A stretch of DNA of 64,000 nucleotides, taken from the NCBI GenBank assembly GCA_015227615.1, contig JAALGZ010000007.1, forward strand, positions 1,922,001-1,986,000, read 5' to 3'. The translations under genes were made by a program, and so were the position numbers. Each line of letters begins with the position of its first letter. The stretch's first letter is position 1. This stretch comes from Labyrinthula sp. Ha. Its lineage: Eukaryota > Sar > Bigyra > Labyrinthulida > Labyrinthulaceae. Shown piece after piece: positions 58,395 through 64,000 of the stretch. The notes beneath the pieces are model-generated. The model was given only the letters and a program-made list of their open reading frames with translations. It was not told where the DNA came from and ran no database searches.

Positions 58395-59965
58395 CTTCGT
58401 AGTAGACGAAGTATTCATATCTTCCAACATCTTGTCATGATGTTTACTAAATAAGCCTTTCGACAATGGCTTTGTAAACAAGTCTGCTGGGTTATCATCT
58501 CCTGTTACATATCTGAGTACAAAATCTCCAGATTTTAATGCATCACGAATAAACCATAGTTTAATGTCCAAGTGTTTAGTTCTTGTATTTCCTACTTCTT
58601 CATTTGCAATGCGAATTGCCGACTGGTTGTCTGTGTAAACTTTAACCGGTAACATCTCAAACTTCATTTCTTTCAACATGTTGAAAATCCATTTTACTTC
58701 TTTGAATCCTAGACACAGTGTCAAATATTCAGCTTCTGTAGTGGACAAGCATACTATGCTTTGTTGCTTGGATTTGTACTGAATAAGAGAATTGTTCAGA
58801 AACACACAAAATCCACAAACTGTTTTGCGCTGTTCTCCATTAGCCCATGAAGCGTCACAAAATAGGTTCAGTTCAAGCTTATCTCCATAAACTAAAGCGG
58901 AGTTGTAGTGAATACCAAAATTCTTTGTTGCTTTCAAATAAGAAATACATCTCTTCGCTTGATTGAACTGAAACTTTGTAGGTTTTACCAATCCACGAGA
59001 TAACACATGAGTAGCATAACAAAGATCTGGTCTTGACATCTGTGCCAAATAGTTCAATGAACCCACAAGGGATCTGTAAAGTCTTGCGTCTTCTAGTTCA
59101 GGAGACATATTTGGTCCAACAGTTGAAGCATCCATCGGAGTTGATCTGGGTTTACTATCTTGCATATCGTAAGTTTTTACCATAGTTTCAATAAACTTCT
59201 TTTGCACCATCTTAAGAGAAGAATCATCTTGTCTAAACTCCAGCCCAATAAATTCAGTTGACACTTCTTTTGCTTTGACTTTATAAATCTGAGAAATCTC
59301 CTCCGTAAATCTTTGTTTAAATGATTTTGTTCCTGTAAAAGTATGTCATCTACATAAATCAGAATGATACCCTTTAAAGTTATTTTGTCTTCAGAGAATT
59401 GAATGAATACACATGGTTCACTTTTCAGTTGCTGCAATTTGTTTTTCAAGTAGCTAGTTAAAGTCTTATTCCAAGTAAGTGGGGCTTCTTTTAAACCATA
59501 AATTGATGAATAACTTTTCCATACGAACTTTTTCTCACGAGTTGAATTAGCATGACCTTTTGGAAGTTCAATAAATACAGGTTTATCCAAACGTCCATAT
59601 AAAAATGCAGTTGACACGTCAAGTTGTCCCACCGGTTCAGGAAATAACCTTGAACGTGTCAGAAATATTCTTAAACTAGTCGTGTTTGCTACCGGGGAAA
59701 ACCAGTTTCTAGTTTTTGGTTGTAGATCTCCTCGCGCTACCACTCTAACCTTGGGAATTTTCTTTTGTAAAATATTATCCGATTTCCACAGGAACAACTC
59801 TAATATGGGAATAACTTTCATCTCTTTCGATCTTTTTACAACCTCCATCTGCCCAACCGAAATGAGAGAAGAAACTTCTTTGTTATAAGCCTGGTACCAT
59901 TCTCGTTTATCACTTCGTTTAGCTATTTGAAAATATGTTTTTTGGAGGGAGTAAACGTCTTGCAA
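58392..59965 (-). other. Copia reverse transcriptase and RNase H
   Basis: RT (about 59250-59960) shows QLDVSTAFLYGRLDKPVFIE, YGLKEAPLTWNKTL and the catalytic IYVDDILL. RNase H (about 58430-58870) shows LFCDASWANGEQRKTVCGFC, STTEAEYLTL, VYTDNQSAIRIA and RTKHLDIKLWFIRDAL, the copia signature ending in DLFTKPL. Fossil, in a young copy. Confidence 0.93.
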
Positions 59966-60566
59966 TTGTAATTTTATAAAAATAAACTGGATTCTTCACT
60001 TTGAGTCTAAACAACAGTCTTGCAGGTGGTTTTCTTACTCTTGAGGAAGTTACTATATTATCTTTATTTACTTCAGCATTCAACACACCAGGTTCGTTAC
60101 CATCCTTTCCTTGTGTAATATTTTCATTGTTTTCATCGTCTGAAACTGTGTAATTCCCTCCCTCAAACGCTGAACCGCTCGGTGAGATAGAAACAGAAAA
60201 AGAAGCATCTGTTGTTAAAGAAATGTCTTCTTGTTCTTTCGTTTTGGATCTTTTCCTTTTATTAAGTATATTCTTAGGACGAAGAGCTTCTCGTTTGATA
60301 CTTACTTTTAAATCAGGGACCTCAGGTAGTAAAGCTTGTAAGCGTTTCTCCGCAGTTTATACAAATCCTTGCTCATCTAATTTGATATCTCTTGCTTTTA
60401 CAATCTTTTGAGATGAGGGTAGCCATAGAAGAAACTGCTTTGAGTCTTTAGAAAAGCCTATAAAAATTCCACTTGAGTTTTTATCCGTAAGTTTCTTGTT
60501 TCCTTTTAACTTTGCAAAGTATCCACGAGATCCAAATATTCTAAAACGTCGTAGATCTTCTTCTCT

Positions 60567-63020
60567 CTATTGAAAATATTCAAGTGGAGACTTGTTCTCA
60601 CCAGCTTTAGGTATCGCGTTCCAAATCCGAACTGCGTAAAGTAATGCATAACTCCAAAGCTTTCCCGGCACTGTCTCTGCAAGAAGTAAGTTCCTACTGG
60701 TTTGCTTCAAAGTTTGAACAAGTCTTTCTACTCTGCCATTTTCTGATTGGTGATAATCTGCACTAAACTGCTGAATTATTCCTCTCTCATCTAAAAACCG
60801 AGTTGTAGCTGTATTTTTAAACTCACTTCCTTGGTCAGACATTACACACTTAACAGTTTTATGTTGTTTTGTCAATCGTTCAATCAGTGAGAAAAGTTTT
60901 GCTTTTACAACCTCTTTCGACTTAACAGGAAAAACCCAACTGAATCTTGAAAACGAGTCGATAACTATAAATGCGTAACGGTTTTTGTGTATGTCTCTTG
61001 GTGTAAAAGGACCGATAGTGTCGCAACATAGTTTTTCTCCACAAGTAACTGCTACAAAACTTGAAGATCCAGTCTTGGAGATCTTTTTCTTATGTGGATC
61101 TGTTCTAATTTGCGATTCACCACATACAGTGCGTGCATTTGTATCAAACTTGTAACCTAACCTACTTAAAGTGTTTCCTGATACATGTCCAAATCTGTAA
61201 TGTTGAAGCAAACTTTCAGCACTTTTTGCATAAAGAACATTTACTGGGATCCTTTTGTCATTAGGTTTATGAGGTCTGCAGTGAAGATAAAAACAATTTC
61301 CATCAGCTTTTACATTGAGTACCTTTACCTTCTTGTATCTAATCTCACATAGATTTTGTAAAAACGTTGCTGTAAATCCTTGTGTGCTAAGTTGTCCAAT
61401 TGACAAGATAGTTCCAGAAACGTTTGGGCAATATAAAACTTCAGGAAACTCCATAACTGTATTATTTAAAAGGGTCACTTTCAGGTTTCCATACACGGAA
61501 TCATATACCGTTTTCTCAAATGCATTTGTGACTGCTATAGTAGTTCCTTGTTTTGTATTTTGTAGTAAAGAATTTACTCCAGTTATGTGTTTTCTAGCAC
61601 CAGAGTCCAAAAGTATCCTTAAACACGTAGTTGAAAGATAACATGAACAAACATCTTCACTTGTAGTTGCAGAGTGACAAATGATGTTTGACGTTTCATT
61701 ATTCTCGGTCTTTGAAGATATTGAAGAACATCTTAAAGCTCCTAATGAAACTTCCTCGACATCAGAAGTATCTTCTTTACTTTCTACTTCACTTTCTTCA
61801 TCGCTTTCCTCTTCTTCTTCATATTCATCATCTTCCTCTTTAGCTAAAACTGCTGCAAGAACAGCTAAAGATACTTTCTTTTTCGATTTACATTCTCTTG
61901 CTAAATGATTCTTTGCTCCGCATAAGCCGCATCGTCTTTCTGTAGTAGGACACTCTTGAGCTTTATGACCGAAAACACTACAAACGCTGCATCTCATTTC
62001 CTTTGTTGCCAGTAAGTTCACTTTTGTACTCTTAGTTCTCTTGGACTTCTTTGCCGGAGACTTTAACTGTCTTCTTTCAATTTCATTAATGTTTAGTTTC
62101 GAGAGGTTTGAAAACCTTTTGGAACTTGAGTTTGTAGTTCTTGTCACATTGTTGAATGAGAAATCTCTGTCAGTGATGTCTTGAAAATACCTAAAAAGCT
62201 GATCAATATCAGTGTTAGGACGTATTTGATTTTTGTAAACTCTGTATTGCATCGGTATAGCTCTAAGAAATATTCTTTTTATTGATGGATCGTCTCTTTT
62301 ACCTCCAATACTGGTAAATTTAGTCAATAGCTTCTTAAACTTTTTGATATATTCATCCATTTCTTTACACTTAAGACTTTCCATTTTTGATAAGAGAGAG
62401 AAACTTTCTAATTCTAAATCTTCAACATAAAGTTCTTTAATCTTCTTATAAGCTTCCATCACTCCAGAGGACGTATCAACCAGATGCTTGTCATCATTTG
62501 TCAGACTACCTCGTAGTATTGACATCACCTTCGAACAGTTTTGGTGATGATCTATTCTAGCATTATCATATTTTTCTGTAGTGGTGTGAAGTGTTATGAG
62601 ACCTTTTGTTTCATCATCCTCTTGTCGTTTAGTAACTACTGTAAGAGAACATGACAATGAAACCTTGAGTAACTCACTAGGAATATCTGACGATGCTCTA
62701 TCATAAAGCCACACTCTTTCCATTTCCACAAGAATATCAAGAGTATGTACAGGTAAACCTTGTAAAAGTCGAAAAACCGAGTCATCTTTTGAGACGTTCT
62801 GCAGTTTTTCCTGTATTTTGGTGTTTTTCTCCTCATCAATTGAGTCTGCACCTATGCGATTCAATAATTGGTTTGGAGGTGAAGTCTCATAAAACATCAA
62901 GTAGGCCAAACTTTTCCCATTCAAATAAGTTAAAATAGCTCTTTCCCAGTCACGGAAATTTACCTTTCCTCGTAACACTGGTATAGTCCATTTTAGTTTA
63001 TCTTTGCTGTCTTTACCCAT
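60567..63020 (-). other. Copia gag, protease and integrase
   Basis: A long open frame opens with a UBN2-type gag (DWERAILTYLNGKSLAYL). Two CCHC knuckles (CSVCSVFGHKAQEC and CGLCGAKNHLAREC, about 61890-62010) follow, then an acidic stretch, a protease with LLDSGARKHITG, a pre-integrase segment (LLQHYRFGHVSGNTLSRL) and an integrase core (IGPFTPRDIHKNRYAFIVID, SDQGSEFKN, ENGRVERLVQTLK). Confidence 0.93.
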
Positions 63021-63170
63021 GTCTGATTAGATGAAACTGAATGCCGTAACTCCAAATGTCTCAAAGAAGTGATCAATTTCCTTGTCAGATGGCCGCTACT
63101 TTTGCTAGACTCCGTGTCTCTGTTCAGTACTCTCTAACTTTCTACAGAAAGGTCGCTCAGAAATAACAAT

Positions 63171-63184
63171 TTAGGCTCTTAACC
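63171..63184 (-). other. Copia primer-binding site, complementary to a tRNA-Lys(CUU)-like anticodon arm
   Basis: The plus strand beside the 5' LTR reads TTAGGCTCTTAACC|TG. This looks like an anticodon arm: stem AGG, loop CTCTTAA with anticodon CTT, stem CC plus T. The element RNA carries the complement. Copia-type elements are known to prime from the anticodon half of a tRNA, so this fits a half-tRNA-Lys primer. Confidence 0.5.
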
Positions 63185-63293
63185 TGTTACAAATATAAAG
63201 GCGAATAGAATGTAACCGCGGACTTAGTTTTTATCTTCTGTCTTGTTTCTATACTAACCGATAACTTATGATACACACAATCTAACTGTAACA
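63185..63293 (-). repeat. Copia 5' LTR (right in window)
   Basis: 109 bp, one difference from 58276-58384, followed by GTTAT. Confidence 0.95.
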
Positions 63294-63661
63294 GTTATAC
63301 AGTTGGAATATGAAAATTGTTCAAAAACAAAACCAAGGACTACAAAGATTTTTGGCTGGTCGTGTACAATTTGATGAGTCGGGAAGAATGTTTACAGTGG
63401 TACTAATGCAGATGGAAAATTATTCCGTTTGTACAGCCCTTTCACTTATGCTTCAGATTTACCTAAAATGAGAGCAAGACCCTATAATCATGTTGCTCAT
63501 ATACTCATGAATGCATCTATATGGAATCTCAAAGTTATAGTGATAAATCTGATCTCAGAAAAAATCATAAACATCGTCGAAAAATGAAAACAATCATATT
63601 TTCTACCAAGCAAAGTTTAAGCAAAAAAACATAACACAATTTTTTAACTAAACTATTTATT
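63294..63661. other. Short non-coding interval
   Basis: Sequence between the copia target duplication and the membrane-protein stop codon; presumably includes that gene's 3' UTR. Nothing else seen. Confidence 0.5.
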
Positions 63662-64000
63662 CTATATTTCAGTTTGTGCAATAAGTATTCCACCATTATC
63701 CGTCTCTACAAAAGTACCTTGATACTGTTGCATTTTTTTCTTATTATTTCGTGCTGATTGAAATCCAAGAAACACAACACTTGCATGAACTGATCCAATG
63801 TTAATCATAATAGGAAACTGATATTTCATAAGCGTCATACCAAAATCAGATATTACAAAAAGAAAACAAGCAAGCAAAATTCCACAGTGTAAAATTCCGG
63901 TTACATATTTTACTAACTTCATCTTGAAAATTATACTTTTGAAATCCATCTTCATTGTAGCAACAGTTCCCAAATTAGAAAGAGCAGAAATATCTGAGAT
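63662..64000 (-). CDS. Membrane protein, C-terminal part (5' end outside window)
   Basis: The minus-strand frame is open to the window edge (ISDISALSNLGTVATMKMDF...) and ends at 63662, giving about 112 visible residues. Two hydrophobic segments are clear, YVTGILHCGILLACFLFVIS and FPIMINIGSVHASVVFLGF, followed by a charged tail (QSARNNKKKMQQYQ). The ISDISAL start resembles the ISD..(A/G) segment of Frag1/DRAM/Sfk1 six-TM proteins, but this is a weak resemblance and the family is not assigned. It could also be the last exon of a spliced gene. Confidence 0.6.
   Translation of the reverse strand: MSDISALSNLGTVATMKMDFKSIIFKMKLVKYVTGILHCGILLACFLFVISDFGMTLMKYQFPIMINIGSVHASVVFLGFQSARNNKKKMQQYQGTFVETDNGGILIAQTEI

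Larger units (their letters stand above)
58276..63293 (-). mobile_element. Ty1/copia LTR retrotransposon, near full length, recently inserted
   Basis: Element of 5,018 bp on the minus strand with 109-bp LTRs (TGTTAC...GTAACA) and a 5-bp target duplication GTTAT at both ends. The LTRs differ at one position of 109, so the insertion is very recent. Order in the sense direction is gag, zinc knuckles, protease, integrase, reverse transcriptase, RNase H, with integrase before RT as in copia. Composition is AT-rich like the host. The coding region looks almost whole, with about three or four breaks. No LTR copy elsewhere in the window was seen. It lies between a 7-kb desert and the membrane-protein gene. 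Confidence 0.96.

Noticed and set aside
1-64000. tRNA, rRNA and CRISPR-like arrays
   Set aside because: No B-box-like GGTTCGANNCC with a plausible A box, no conserved rRNA stretch and no regularly spaced repeats were found by eye.

Overview
This is eukaryotic nuclear DNA, probably from a flagellated protist that I cannot place further. The background is AT-rich with long non-coding stretches. The host genes include an axonemal dynein heavy chain and two mitochondrial enzymes. The spliced genes carry extremely short spliceosomal introns: eight supported here, 28-31 nt, all GTA...AG, one with an alternative 25-nt form. Standard stop codons are used. No bacterial operon, CRISPR array, rRNA or tRNA gene was seen.

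Layout. 1-7892 (+): C-terminal part of an inner-arm axonemal dynein heavy chain, closest by eye to DNAH1, cut by the window edge. 7893-11548: non-coding with a dispersed repeat. 11549-18851 (-): a complete-length but broken Ty3/gypsy element with 127-bp LTRs, a chromodomain integrase and, unexpectedly, an MT-A70 (METTL3/METTL14/IME4-type) adenine methyltransferase module at its 3' end. 20183-21292 (-): a Myb/SANT-like protein. 22686-23606 (-): a decayed copy of the four-TM protein gene found intact at 30738-31640 (-). They lie inside a segmental duplication. 32417-33565 (-): cysteine synthase, 94 bp head-to-head from 33660-36539 (+), a three-exon 2-oxoglutarate dehydrogenase E1-type gene. 36835-37401 (-): a three-exon gene whose N-terminal domain is shared with the four-exon gene at 46841-47870 (+). 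48024-49326 (+): a double cyclic-nucleotide-binding-domain protein, tail-to-tail and overlapping by 10 nt with a cPLA2/patatin-like lipase at 49317-51017 (-). 51018-58275: non-coding. 58276-63293 (-): a young Ty1/copia element with 109-bp LTRs and a GTTAT target duplication. 63662-64000 (-): the C-terminal part of a membrane protein.

How the parts relate. The host genes do not form a pathway cluster. Cysteine synthase and the E1 enzyme both begin with mitochondrial-targeting-like sequence and share a very short promoter region. The dynein and perhaps the cyclic-nucleotide protein fit flagellar biology. The two LTR elements differ: the copia element matches the AT-rich host, while the Ty3 element is visibly GC-richer.

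The most promising novelty is the Ty3 element carrying an MT-A70 methyltransferase module between integrase/chromodomain and LTR. LTR elements with cytosine methyltransferases and DIRS elements with Dam-like adenine methyltransferases are known to me; an MT-A70 module in a chromodomain Ty3 element is not.
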